DNA from: Azospirillum sp. RU38E
Lineage (GTDB): Bacteria; Pseudomonadota; Alphaproteobacteria; Azospirillales; Azospirillaceae
Assembly (NCBI RefSeq): GCF_900188385.1
Contig: NZ_FZOI01000005.1
Location: 186,001 to 250,000, forward strand
DNA length: 64,000 nucleotides
Direction: 5' to 3'
This document shows, in pieces, positions 45,471 to 54,206 of this stretch. A model generated the notes under the pieces. That model made no database searches. It saw only the letters and a program-made list of their open reading frames with translations, and had not been told where the DNA came from. Each line of letters begins with the position of its first letter. Within the stretch, counting starts at the first letter, position 1. The position numbers and the translations under genes were made by a program.

Positions 45471-45854
45471 ATGAAGACGATCTACACCGCTCTTTTCGTT
45501 TCCGCCGTTGCTCTGCTGGCTGTTGGCCAGTCCAATGCCGCCCCGACCGCCATCAAGCGCGTCTGCGGTGAAGCCCCGGCCGCTCCGGCTGTGATTGAGG
45601 GCAAGTCCGCCACCGAACAGGCGATGCGCCAGACTGCCGCTGCCGTGCGTGGCTATGCCGACAAGGCTGCCAACTATCTCAGCTGCGTTGACAATGCCGA
45701 TATCTCCACCGCCTACCTCTCTCAGCCTGCCTATCGCGCCGCCATCGCCGCCCACCGCGACCAGGTGGTTGACCGTCTGGAGATGACCGTTGGCAGCTTC
45801 AACAGCGAACTGCGCGCCTTCAAGGGCCAGCAGTCCCAGGTTGCCGCCAAGTAA
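45471..45854 (+). CDS. Small secreted protein of unknown function
   Basis: 127 aa from the ATG at 45471; a GTG at 45459 in the same frame would only add four residues before the signal peptide. MKTIYTALFVSAVALLAVGQSNA is a clear signal peptide with cleavage after SNA. The mature protein (about 104 aa) is mostly helical with two cysteines (RVCGE and LSCVD) that may form a disulfide, and ends QQSQVAAK. Codon use is strongly biased to a few GC-ending codons, which suggests good expression. No family recognised. Its mRNA would carry composite repeat copy C in its 3' region before the terminator at 46044. Confidence 0.75.
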   Translation: MKTIYTALFVSAVALLAVGQSNAAPTAIKRVCGEAPAAPAVIEGKSATEQAMRQTAAAVRGYADKAANYLSCVDNADISTAYLSQPAYRAAIAAHRDQVVDRLEMTVGSFNSELRAFKGQQSQVAAK

Positions 45855-45863
45855 TACTCTATT

Positions 45864-46008
45864 GCCATGATCAGAACCTATGGTTCTGATCATGGCCCTC
45901 AATCGCCGGCGCCAACTCCGTTGGCTTGGCTACGCCGCATGTGCGGCGCGGCGGCAGTCGCCGCCGTACTGAGTTGCGATGAGGAGAACTCATCGCAACT
46001 CAGCATAA
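45864..46008 (+). repeat. Composite multi-hairpin repeat, copy C
   Basis: Hairpin 1 is a perfect 15-bp stem (45864-45878 with 45882-45896, loop TAT). Hairpin 2 is GCCAAC-TCC-GTTGGC (45911-45925), then the linker TTGGCTACGC. Hairpin 3 is CGCCGCA-TG-TGCGGCG (45933-45948). Hairpin 4 is GGCGGC-AGTC-GCCGCC (about 45950-45965). Hairpin 5 is CTGAGTTGCGATGAG (45969-45983) with its exact complement (45989-46003), ending GCATAAG. It begins 10 bases after the stop of the secreted-protein gene, so it lies in that gene's probable 3' untranslated region. Confidence 0.8.
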
Positions 46009-46043
46009 GACGTCACTTTCCGACGCTTGCAAGGTTTCGAAGG

Positions 46044-46082
46044 GGATGCGGGTACCGCCGGTGCCCGCATCCTTTTTCATTT
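46044..46082 (+). terminator. Rho-independent terminator
   Basis: GGATGCGGG (46044-46052) pairs with CCCGCATCC (46064-46072); ACC and GGT inside extend the stem. It is followed by TTTTTCATTTT. It is the natural terminator for the secreted-protein gene, leaving composite repeat copy C inside the transcript. Confidence 0.85.
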
Positions 46083-46159
46083 TACCACTCGCGCGATTCT
46101 GGCCTGATTTGCCGCAGCACACCGCGGGTGGGGCGAAAATTCCCCTGGTTTATGAAAGG

Positions 46160-46476
46160 CCCGACCAATGTCGGGAGGGGCGGCGGCAGATGCCCCCATC
46201 CAATGGTCGGCAAAATTGTTGCGGTGCGATATAGGTTTCGTATCGGAAACGCTTCCTTGATCCTCGCTCGATGCGTGGCCGATTTGCGCCTGTCGCATGG
46301 CGGCAATGTGCCATTATCTCTTTGATATAAGGCTGTTTTGGTTCGCAGCCTGTTGCTGCTGCGGTCCCATGATGATTTGCCGAAGCGGCATCCCTGGGTG
46401 GACGCCTGCTGCGCCGCACCAAAAATCCTTGTATTGTCAAAGCACTGTCACATTAACCTTCCCGACCAAGGTCGGG
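46160..46476. promoter_or_regulatory. Two near-identical CCCGAC hairpins upstream of the MFS gene
   Basis: CCCGACCAATGTCGGG at 46160-46175 and CCCGACCAAGGTCGGG at 46461-46476 differ at one base in the four-base centre. Both sit in the gap before the MFS gene, the second 134 bases from its start, with no U-tract after either. A repeated operator or looping pair for that gene is the simplest idea; nothing else in the gap (46083-46610) looks like a gene. Confidence 0.4.
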
Positions 46477-46610
46477 GCTGCCGCTTCTGCAACTGTGTCA
46501 CATCGTAGCAGCATCGATCGGCATGGACGGCGGTCAGACGCCGCCAACGGCGCTTCATAAGACGCCGAGCGATGAACGTCCGAGACACGTCGCGACTTCT
46601 GGGAGGGCAT

Positions 46611-48332
46611 ATGGCAAATGTAACAGCAGGTGGTGCGGTAACCCCCGCCCCCATGACCAAGGAAGAGAAGAAGGTGATTTTCGCCTCTTCGCTCGGCACC
46701 GTTTTCGAATGGTACGACTTCTACCTTTATGGTTCGCTGGCGGCGGTGATCGCCAAGCAGTTCTTCTCAGGTGTGAATGAGACGGCGGCTTACATTTTCG
46801 CCCTGCTGGCCTTTGCGGCCGGCTTCGCCGTGCGCCCGTTCGGCGCGCTGGTGTTCGGTCGTCTGGGCGACATGATCGGCCGTAAATATACGTTCCTGGT
46901 CACCATCCTGATCATGGGTGCCTCGACCTTCATCGTCGGTATCCTGCCCAACTATGCCAGCATCGGCATTGCGGCCCCGGTGATCCTGATCACCCTGCGT
47001 ATGCTGCAAGGTCTGGCGCTGGGCGGTGAATATGGCGGTGCCGCCACCTATGTGGCCGAACATGCCCCGCATGGTCGCCGCGGCAACTATACGGCCTGGA
47101 TTCAAACCACGGCAACCTTGGGCCTGTTCCTGTCGCTGCTGGTGATCCTGGGCTGCCGCATGTCAATGTCCGCGGAGGATTTTGACACCTGGGGCTGGCG
47201 TATCCCGTTCCTGGTCTCCATCCTGCTGCTGGGCGTGTCGGTCTGGATCCGTCTGATGCTGAATGAAAGCCCGGCCTTCAAGAAGATGAAGGAAGAGGGC
47301 AAGCATTCCAAGGCGCCGCTGACGGAAGCTTTCGGCAACTGGAAGAACCTGAAGGTCGTGCTGCTGGCCCTGTTCGGTCTGGTCGCCGGTCAGGCAGTGG
47401 TCTGGTACACGGGCCAGTTCTATGCCCTGTTCTTCCTGACCCAGACGCTGAAGGTAGATGCGGCTGCCGCGAACCTGATGATTGCTGCGGCCCTGCTGAT
47501 CGGCACCCCCTTCTTCATCATCTTTGGTACCCTGTCCGACCGGATCGGCCGCAAGCCGATCATCCTGGCGGGCCTTGCCATCGCCGTCATCACCTATTTT
47601 CCGCTGTTCAAGGGCATCACCCACTTCGCCAACCCGGCGCTGGAACAGGCGGTTGCCACCTCCCCCATCGTTGTGGTGGCTGATCCGGCCCAGTGCTCTG
47701 TGCAGTTCAACCCGGTTGGTACCAGCAAATTCACCAGCTCTTGCGATATCGCCAAGGCGGCTTTGGTGAAGAAGGGTGTGCCCTATAGCAACGAGGCGGC
47801 CCCCGCCGGCACCCTGGCCCAGATCCGCGTCGGCACAACGGTGATCGACAGTTATGACGCCACCGGCGTCGCCACCAAGACGGAGGTTTCCCTCTCCCAC
47901 GGTCCCAGCAGCCATGCCGGCCCGACCGACCCCAAGGCCGCTGGTGCCGCCTTTGAAAAGGCTGTGGCCGATGCGCTGAAGGCCGCCGGTTATCCGCCTA
48001 AGGCTGACCCGGCCCAGGTCAACTATGTCATGGTGGTGGTGCTGCTGACCATCCTGGTCATCTATGTCACCATGGTCTACGGGCCGATCGCCGCCATGCT
48101 GGTGGAGATGTTCCCCACCCGCATCCGCTACACGTCCATGTCCTTGCCCTATCATATCGGCAATGGCTGGTTCGGCGGCTTCCTGCCCACCACCTCATTC
48201 GCCATCGTGGCGGCCACCGGCAATATCTATGATGGCCTGTGGTACCCGATCATCATCGCTTCCGTGACCTTCGTCATCGGTGCGCTGTTTGTGAAGGAAA
48301 CCAAGGACATCGACATCTACGCCGACGATTGA
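46611..48332 (+). CDS. MFS symporter of the MHS (ProP/KgtP-like) type with a large inserted loop
   Basis: 573 aa. The ATG at 46611 follows GGGAGGG. TVFEWYDFYLYGSLA is the signature opening of metabolite:H+ symporters; GRLGDMIGRKYTF and LSDRIGRKP are the two conserved inter-helix loops, and RMLQGLALGGEYGGAATYVAEHAP is also diagnostic (position about 130-155). Twelve helices are expected. Between the helices ending near 335 and beginning near 475 lies a soluble insert of about 130 residues with two cysteines (AQCSVQF, TSSCDIA). It likely imports an organic acid or compatible solute. A strong terminator follows. Confidence 0.88.
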   Translation: MANVTAGGAVTPAPMTKEEKKVIFASSLGTVFEWYDFYLYGSLAAVIAKQFFSGVNETAAYIFALLAFAAGFAVRPFGALVFGRLGDMIGRKYTFLVTILIMGASTFIVGILPNYASIGIAAPVILITLRMLQGLALGGEYGGAATYVAEHAPHGRRGNYTAWIQTTATLGLFLSLLVILGCRMSMSAEDFDTWGWRIPFLVSILLLGVSVWIRLMLNESPAFKKMKEEGKHSKAPLTEAFGNWKNLKVVLLALFGLVAGQAVVWYTGQFYALFFLTQTLKVDAAAANLMIAAALLIGTPFFIIFGTLSDRIGRKPIILAGLAIAVITYFPLFKGITHFANPALEQAVATSPIVVVADPAQCSVQFNPVGTSKFTSSCDIAKAALVKKGVPYSNEAAPAGTLAQIRVGTTVIDSYDATGVATKTEVSLSHGPSSHAGPTDPKAAGAAFEKAVADALKAAGYPPKADPAQVNYVMVVVLLTILVIYVTMVYGPIAAMLVEMFPTRIRYTSMSLPYHIGNGWFGGFLPTTSFAIVAATGNIYDGLWYPIIIASVTFVIGALFVKETKDIDIYADD

Positions 48333-48361
48333 TCGTCCCATTCCCCTGATGCTCCAGCCTG

Positions 48362-48395
48362 GGCGGGCCGCGGTTGCGGTCCGCCTTTCTTTTTA
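48362..48395 (+). terminator. Rho-independent terminator of the MFS gene
   Basis: GGCGGGCCGC (48362-48371) pairs with GCGGTCCGCC (48376-48385) with one G-U, loop GGTT, followed by TTTCTTTTT. It begins 30 bases after the MFS stop. Confidence 0.85.
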
Positions 48396-48559
48396 TCGCC
48401 ATTCCCCCTTCCGTATTGGGCCGATCCACCCTTAAGATCAGCCGCCGACCGTGGATAATGGGTGGCCCCCTTGTCCATAATGGCGATACTTGGTCGTTAC
48501 CTGAAGAAAGAATGGGGCGACGAAGCCCCGGTGAGCATCCCAGGGGAGGGGATCAGGGT

Positions 48560-49210
48560 ATGGCATTCCGCATTCTGGTGGCCGACGATCATCCGTTGAT
48601 GCGCGCGGCCCTGTGCCAATCGGTGACCGGTGCCATTACGGGACTGACAACAGTGGAGGCGGCGAACTTCCCGGAGGTGGAGGCGGCCTTGAAGCGAGAA
48701 GATAATATCGATGCCGTGCTGCTGGACCTGCATATGCCCGGCATGAACGGGCTGATCGGGCTGGCCTTGCTGCGTAACGAATTTCCTGCCGTGCCGGTGA
48801 TTGTGGTCTCCGCGATGGAGGATGCCACCACCATTCAGCGCGCCATGGACTATGGTGCCTCTGGCTTTGTGCCGAAATCCGCCCCCATCACCCATATTGG
48901 CGAGGCGATCAAGGCGGTGATGGATGGCAATATCTGGCTGCCGCCCACCCAAGGCCCGGCCGTGCCGGGCGATGGTGACATGGCCGCCCGCGTGGCCGGC
49001 CTGACGCCGCAGCAATTGCGCGTGCTGGGTGGCATCGCGGAGGGCAAGCTGAACAAGCAGATCGCCTATGAGATGGGCGTGGTGGAAACGACGGTGAAGG
49101 CCCATGTCACCGTCATCCTGCGCCGCCTGGGTGTGGTCAGCCGTACCCAGGCGGCCATTGTGGCCAGCAAGCTGGCGCTTTCCGGTGGGGGAGAGACGGC
49201 GGAGGCTTGA
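48560..49210 (+). CDS. NarL/FixJ-type response regulator
   Basis: 216 aa. The ATG at 48560 has a purine-rich GGGGAGGGGATCAGGGT upstream. Receiver at 1-120 (ILVADDHPLMRAAL, acceptor Asp in VLLDLHMPGMNG, KSAP in place of the usual K-P pair) and a LuxR-type helix-turn-helix at about 148-212 (LTPQQLRVLGGIAEGKLNKQIAYEMGVVETTVKAHV in outline). It is separated from the MFS gene by a terminator and converges on the BMP importer operon. No partner kinase is adjacent. Confidence 0.9.
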   Translation: MAFRILVADDHPLMRAALCQSVTGAITGLTTVEAANFPEVEAALKREDNIDAVLLDLHMPGMNGLIGLALLRNEFPAVPVIVVSAMEDATTIQRAMDYGASGFVPKSAPITHIGEAIKAVMDGNIWLPPTQGPAVPGDGDMAARVAGLTPQQLRVLGGIAEGKLNKQIAYEMGVVETTVKAHVTVILRRLGVVSRTQAAIVASKLALSGGGETAEA

Positions 49211-49234
49211 GCCCACGCCGTTTTTTGAACGCCC

Positions 49235-50209
49235 TTACCGTTCCTTCACATAAGGCCGGCCGCTAGCCTTGGGCGGAATGGCCTTGCCCATGAAGCCGGC
49301 CAGCAGCAGCACGGTCAGCAGATAGGGCAGCGCCTCAATCAGTTGCACCGGCACTTCACCCAGCCCCGGCATCACCACGCCTTGCAGGCGGGTTTGCAGC
49401 GCGTCGGCGGCGGCGAACAGCAGGCAGGCCAGCAGGGTGGGCACCGGCTTCCACTTGCCCAGGATCAGGGCGGCCAGCGCCAGATAGCCCTTGCCGGCGG
49501 TCATATTGGTCTGGAAGCCCGCCCCTTGTGCGGTGGAAAGATAGGCGCCGGCAATGCCGCACAGCAGGCCGGCGATCAGCACCGCCTGATAACGCAGGGC
49601 CGGCACGGAAATGCCCGCCGTATCCACGGCGGCTGGGTTTTCGCCCACGGCGCGCAGGCGCAGGCCGAAACGGGTGCGATAGGCCACCCAGGCCGTCAGC
49701 GGCACCAGCGCCATGGCCAGATAGACCAGGATATTATGGCCGCTGATCACCTCGTAATAAAACGATCCCAGCACCGGAATGCCGCGCAGCGTCTCCGCCA
49801 GCGGCAGGGTCAGTTCGCCAAAACGGGCCGTGGCCGGCAGGTTGGGGGTACGGCCCCCCATTTCGAACCAGGCATTGCCCAGAACGGCCGTCAGCCCCAT
49901 GGCGGTGATGTTCAGCGCCACGCCGGAGACCACCTGATTGCCGCGATGGGTGATGCAGGCAAAACCGTGCAGCAGCGCCAACACCAGCGATGCGCCGATG
50001 GCGGCCAGCAGGCCCAGCCCGGCGGACCCGGTGAAGGCGGCGGTGGCGGCGGCGGCGAACGCCGCCATCAGCATCTTGCCCTCCAGCCCGATATCCACCA
50101 CCCCGGCCCGTTCGGAGAAGAAGCCCGCCAGGGCCGCCAGCAGCAGCGGGGTCGCCAGACGAAACATGCTGTCCAGCAGGGAAAGCAGCCAGAAATAGCT
50201 GTCCATCAT
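49235..50209 (-). CDS. BMP-family ABC importer, second permease
   Basis: 324 aa, about eight to ten membrane helices. It belongs to the BPD_transp_2 permease family used by nucleoside importers (NupQ-like): SERAGVVDIGLEGKMLM, RGNQVVSGVALNITAMG and VGENPAAVDTAGISV are typical. It pairs with the upstream permease and imports, most likely, purine nucleosides; the exact substrate is not readable. It starts directly after the stop of the other permease (one base gap) and ends the operon. Confidence 0.9.
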   Translation of the reverse strand: MMDSYFWLLSLLDSMFRLATPLLLAALAGFFSERAGVVDIGLEGKMLMAAFAAAATAAFTGSAGLGLLAAIGASLVLALLHGFACITHRGNQVVSGVALNITAMGLTAVLGNAWFEMGGRTPNLPATARFGELTLPLAETLRGIPVLGSFYYEVISGHNILVYLAMALVPLTAWVAYRTRFGLRLRAVGENPAAVDTAGISVPALRYQAVLIAGLLCGIAGAYLSTAQGAGFQTNMTAGKGYLALAALILGKWKPVPTLLACLLFAAADALQTRLQGVVMPGLGEVPVQLIEALPYLLTVLLLAGFMGKAIPPKASGRPYVKER

Positions 50210-50210
50210 C

Positions 50211-51320
50211 TCACACCCCCGCCGGCTTTGGCGTGAACAGCCGGACCAGTGCCGGCCGGAACATATGTTCCAGGGCGCCGGCGAACAGGATCACCACGCC
50301 CTGGATTACCACCACCAGCTCGCGGCTGATGGACGGATAGTCAAAAATCAGCTCCGTCCCGCCCTGGTACAGCATCCCGAACAGGATGGCGGCGGGCACG
50401 ATGCCGGCGGGATGGTTGCGGCCCATCAGGGCCACGGCGATGCCGGTGAAACCCATGCCCGCCGGGAAATTCAGCAACAGACGATGCTGCACGCCATGGA
50501 TTTCATTCACGCCCAGCAGGCCGGCCAGCGCGCCGGACAGGGCCATGGCGATGATGATCACCTTTTTCGGGTCGATCCCGGCATAGCGGGCGGCATTTTC
50601 ATTGGCGCCCACGGTGCGCAGGGCAAAGCCCCAGCGCGTATGCCAGATGAAGGCCCAGACCAGCACACAGGCAGCCAGCGCCAGAAACAGGGAGAAATTC
50701 AGCGGCGACGGGTTCATCTGGATGCCGATGGCGGCCGCCATATCCTGCACCAGCGGCAGGAAGGTCGCCTTGTCGAACTGCGCGCTTTCCGGCGACATCT
50801 GGCCCGGCCGGATCAGCACATTCACCATCAGGTAAACCATCAGCGAGGAGGCGATGAAGTTGAACATGATGGTGGTGATCACGACATGGCTGCCGCGATA
50901 GGCCTGCAGATATCCTGGAATGGCGCCCCAGAGGCCGCCAAAGGCGGCCCCGCCCAGCACGGAAAGCGGCAGCACCAGATACCAGGGCATGTCGCCCACG
51001 GCCAGACAGACCAGGCCCACGCCCAGCCCGCCCAGATAGGCCTGCCCCTCACCCCCGATATTGAACAGCCCGCCATGGAAGGCGACCGCCACGGCCAGCG
51101 CCGTGAAAATCAGGCTGGTGGCATAATAGAGCGTATAGCCCAGCCCCTCACTGGTGCCGAGTGCGCCCTGCACCATCGTCCACATGGCCCCCAGCGGGTC
51201 TTCGCCGATGGCCAGGATGACGATGGCCGAGACGATCAGCGCCAGCACGACATTGATGACGGGCAGCAGCACAGCCGTTGCCCACCAGGGCAGATTATCC
51301 GATCCGGTTCCCGCACTCAT
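50211..51320 (-). CDS. BMP-family ABC importer, first permease
   Basis: 369 aa, NupP-like. Several membrane helices, with the family segments FNIGGEGQAYLGGLGVG, VITTIMFNFIASSLMVYL, GANENAARYAGIDPKKV and GMGFTGIAVALMGRNHP. It forms a heterodimer with the second permease. It follows the ATPase gene immediately (stop of the ATPase at 51322, start here at 51320). Confidence 0.9.
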   Translation of the reverse strand: MSAGTGSDNLPWWATAVLLPVINVVLALIVSAIVILAIGEDPLGAMWTMVQGALGTSEGLGYTLYYATSLIFTALAVAVAFHGGLFNIGGEGQAYLGGLGVGLVCLAVGDMPWYLVLPLSVLGGAAFGGLWGAIPGYLQAYRGSHVVITTIMFNFIASSLMVYLMVNVLIRPGQMSPESAQFDKATFLPLVQDMAAAIGIQMNPSPLNFSLFLALAACVLVWAFIWHTRWGFALRTVGANENAARYAGIDPKKVIIIAMALSGALAGLLGVNEIHGVQHRLLLNFPAGMGFTGIAVALMGRNHPAGIVPAAILFGMLYQGGTELIFDYPSISRELVVVIQGVVILFAGALEHMFRPALVRLFTPKPAGV

Positions 51321-51321
51321 C

Positions 51322-52902
51322 TTACTGTTCCTCGCCGGCGCTGACGCCGGCCATCATGCTGCCGATACGGCTTTCCGTGGCCTCTGCGGCGGACAATTCG
51401 CCGACAATCTCCCCATCGCACATCACCAGGATGCGGTCCGACAGGGCCATGATTTCATCCAGTTCGGCGGAAACCAGCAGGATCGCCTTGCCCCGGTCGC
51501 GCAAGCCCACCAATTGCTTGTGGATGAAGGCGATGGCGCCGATATCCACCCCGCGCGTTGGCTGGCCGACCAGCAGAATGTCTGGCTCCTTCTCCATCTC
51601 CCGCGCCATCACCAGCTTCTGCTGGTTGCCGCCGGAGAACAGGGCGGTGCGCAGCGACGGATCGCGCGGGCGCACATCGAACCGTTCCATCAGTTCCGCC
51701 GTCTTGGCGGTGACCCGCTTCCAATCCAGCCGCCAGCCACGCCCCAGCGGCTTATCGTCGTGATAGCCCAGGATGGCGCTCTGTGCGGCAGGAAACTCCT
51801 TCACCACGGCCAGTTTCAGCCGGTCTTCCGGCACATGGGCCAGACCGCGCCGCCGGGCATCGGCCGGGTCATAGGCGCTGCCGGCTTTCAGCGTCTCCCC
51901 CTTTATCGTCAGCGTACCGCTGGCAAAGGGCAACATGCCGGACAGCACTTCCAGCAATTCCGACTGGCCATTGCCGGCCACGCCGGCCACGCCGACAATC
52001 TCCCCGGCCCGCACGGTCAGGCTGGCATTCTTCAAGGTGGTGACGCCGCGCGCATCCACCACATTCACGCCTTCGGCTGCCAGCAGCACGGGCCCGGCCG
52101 CCGCCGGGGCCTTTTCCACCTCCAGATTGGCCTTGCGGCCCACCATGGCATCGGCCAATTGCTGCCGGTTGGTCTCCGCCGTGGCAAATTCCGCCACCAC
52201 CGCCCCCCGGCGCAGCACCGACACATGGTCGGTGATGGCCATGATTTCCTTCAGCTTATGGGTGATCAGCACCACGGTGCGCCCCTCCGCCCGCAACCGT
52301 TCCAGAATGCGGAACAGTTGCGCCACCTCTGGCGGGGAAAGCACGGCCGTCGGTTCGTCCAGGATCAGCACATCGGCGCCACGATAGAGCGCCTTCAGGA
52401 TTTCCACCCGCTGCTGCACGCCCACCGGCAGGTCGGAGACCAGCGCATCCAGCGGCACTTCCAGGCCGAAGGTGCGCTCCAGCGCCTCCACCTCCTTGCG
52501 GGCGCGGGCCACGGCGGGGGCCAGCAGCGGCCCGCCCTCGTGCCCCAGCAGCAGATTTTCCAGCACGGTGAAGGTTTCCACCAGCATGAAATGCTGGTGC
52601 ACCATGCCGATGCCAAGGCCGATGGCGTCTTGCGATCCCTTGATCGCCACTTCCCGGCCCCGCACCAGAATCTGGCCGCTATCGGCTTGGTAGAAGCCGT
52701 ACAGGATGCTCATCAAGGTCGATTTGCCAGCCCCGTTCTCCCCCACCAGCCCGTGGATGGAGGCAGGGGCGAAGCGAAGCGTGACGTCCTTGTTGGCATG
52801 GACAGGGCCGAAGCGCTTGTCGATGCCGACAAGCTCCACCGCCCATTCATGGGCGGGTTTCGGGGCAGAATGCGGGGCCGGCGTGACGGTCACTGCGTGC
52901 AT
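51322..52902 (-). CDS. BMP-family ABC importer ATPase (two ABC domains)
   Basis: 526 aa, sugar/nucleoside-type tandem ATPase (NupO/RbsA-like). Domain 1 (about 20-255) has Walker A GENGAGKST and the Walker B region LILDEPTAVLSPPE. Domain 2 (about 265-510) has GVAGNGQSE in place of a canonical Walker A, as is usual for this family, then SGGNQQKLVMAREM and PTRGVDIGA. It powers nucleoside-type import. It is 30 bases after the substrate-binding protein gene. Confidence 0.92.
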   Translation of the reverse strand: MHAVTVTPAPHSAPKPAHEWAVELVGIDKRFGPVHANKDVTLRFAPASIHGLVGENGAGKSTLMSILYGFYQADSGQILVRGREVAIKGSQDAIGLGIGMVHQHFMLVETFTVLENLLLGHEGGPLLAPAVARARKEVEALERTFGLEVPLDALVSDLPVGVQQRVEILKALYRGADVLILDEPTAVLSPPEVAQLFRILERLRAEGRTVVLITHKLKEIMAITDHVSVLRRGAVVAEFATAETNRQQLADAMVGRKANLEVEKAPAAAGPVLLAAEGVNVVDARGVTTLKNASLTVRAGEIVGVAGVAGNGQSELLEVLSGMLPFASGTLTIKGETLKAGSAYDPADARRRGLAHVPEDRLKLAVVKEFPAAQSAILGYHDDKPLGRGWRLDWKRVTAKTAELMERFDVRPRDPSLRTALFSGGNQQKLVMAREMEKEPDILLVGQPTRGVDIGAIAFIHKQLVGLRDRGKAILLVSAELDEIMALSDRILVMCDGEIVGELSAAEATESRIGSMMAGVSAGEEQ

Positions 52903-52932
52903 CCGTGGTGTTGGGTGTTCAACCGATGGGCC

Positions 52933-53946
52933 TTAATAGACGCAGCTATCTTTGTCGCTGTAATTCACGACATGGCGGGTGCCGGCCTTGATTTCATCCG
53001 CCGCCTTGGTCACGGCGGCCAGCATTTCCGGGGTGATCAGGGACCGGTTATTCTCATCCAGGGCCCAGCCCACGCCTTCCTCTGTCAGGCCCAGCCGTTG
53101 ATGGCCGGGTTTCCAGGTGCCGTCCATCACGCCCTTGAAGGCGTTATAGGCCGCCACATCCACCCGCTTGATCATGCTGGTCAGCACATGGCCGGGAAAC
53201 AGGTGGTTCTGGTTGCTGTCCACGCCGATGCCCTGCTTGCCGGCATCGGCGGCGGCCTGCAGCACGCCCAGGCCGGTCTGGCCGGCGGCGGCGAAAATCA
53301 CATCCGCGCCCCGGTCCATCTGGCTTTTCGCCAGTTCGCTGCCACGCGTCGGGTCGGCCCAGGCGGTCGGCGTTGAACCGGCCATGTTCGAAATCACCTT
53401 GGCATCGGCCCTGGTCGCCTTCACGCCCTGCTCATAGCCGCAGACGAACCGGCGGATCAGCGGAATATCCATGCCGCCGACGAATCCGACCGTACCGGTC
53501 TTTGACGCCATGGCCGCCAGCACGCCGACCAGATAGGAACCCTCATGTTCGGCGAATTCCACCGACTGCACATTGGGCAGGTCGACCACCCCGTCGATCA
53601 GGGTGAAGCGGACATCGGGATATTCCCGGGCCACCTTTTCCACCGATGGCGCCATGGAAAAGCCGACGGCGACGATCACCTTGGCGTTGCGCGCGGCCAG
53701 CCGCCGCAGGAACTGTTCCCGCTGCGCCTCGTTGGTGATCTCAAACCAGCGGAAATTGACCCCGGTATCGGCCCGGAATCGCTCCGCCCCCTGGTTGGCC
53801 CCTTCATTGAAGGATTTGTCGAACCGGCCGCCCATGTCAAAGACGATGGCAGGGGCAAATGTCTTCTCGGATTCAGCGCCGGGGGCGGCTGCGACAACAG
53901 ACAGGGTCAGAGCGGCCGCGCAGGCGGCACGGCGAAAAAAATTCAT
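52933..53946 (-). CDS. BMP-family periplasmic substrate-binding protein
   Basis: 337 aa from the ATG at 53946; an in-frame GTG at 53952 is possible. N-terminal signal peptide MNFFRRAACAAALTLSVVAAAPGA without a lipobox cysteine, so it should be free in the periplasm rather than a lipoprotein. Family segments are GGRFDKSFNEGANQGAERF, FVGGMDIPLIRRFVCGYEQG and IFAAAGQTGLGVLQAA. The D-K-S-F-N and EGSYLVG residues line the nucleoside pocket in known members. First gene of the importer operon, divergent from phoX. Confidence 0.92.
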   Translation of the reverse strand: MNFFRRAACAAALTLSVVAAAPGAESEKTFAPAIVFDMGGRFDKSFNEGANQGAERFRADTGVNFRWFEITNEAQREQFLRRLAARNAKVIVAVGFSMAPSVEKVAREYPDVRFTLIDGVVDLPNVQSVEFAEHEGSYLVGVLAAMASKTGTVGFVGGMDIPLIRRFVCGYEQGVKATRADAKVISNMAGSTPTAWADPTRGSELAKSQMDRGADVIFAAAGQTGLGVLQAAADAGKQGIGVDSNQNHLFPGHVLTSMIKRVDVAAYNAFKGVMDGTWKPGHQRLGLTEEGVGWALDENNRSLITPEMLAAVTKAADEIKAGTRHVVNYSDKDSCVY

Positions 53947-54103
53947 CGGCACCGTTCCGAAAAAAGGCTGTACGCGCCCACCCTCGCAAAGGTTGGGACG
54001 CCACCATCACACCAGCCGCACAAGCTAGCCAGTTCGTCGGGCGGGGGCAAGATGTGGTGGATATTTTGTTTCGCGGCCGGACAGAGGATGCCGGCCGGCC
54101 AGA

Positions 54104-54121
54104 CTGTCAAATAACTGTAGC
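54104..54121 (+). promoter_or_regulatory. Pho-box-like direct repeat upstream of phoX
   Basis: CTGTCAA-ATAA-CTGTAGC is a pair of 7-bp half-sites with 4-bp spacing, matching the PhoB-box plan (CTGTCAT n4 CTGTCAT) at 11 of 14 half-site positions. It lies 86 bases before the chosen phoX start. PhoB control is inferred from the site and the phosphatase genes behind it. Confidence 0.55.
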
Positions 54122-54206
54122 ATCATGGGGCTATAAGCGGCGACATATGTTTGACGCCACCGGCCCGGCCCTTGGCCCGGTTCCGGCCTATTGGAGTTTC
54201 CGGCCC

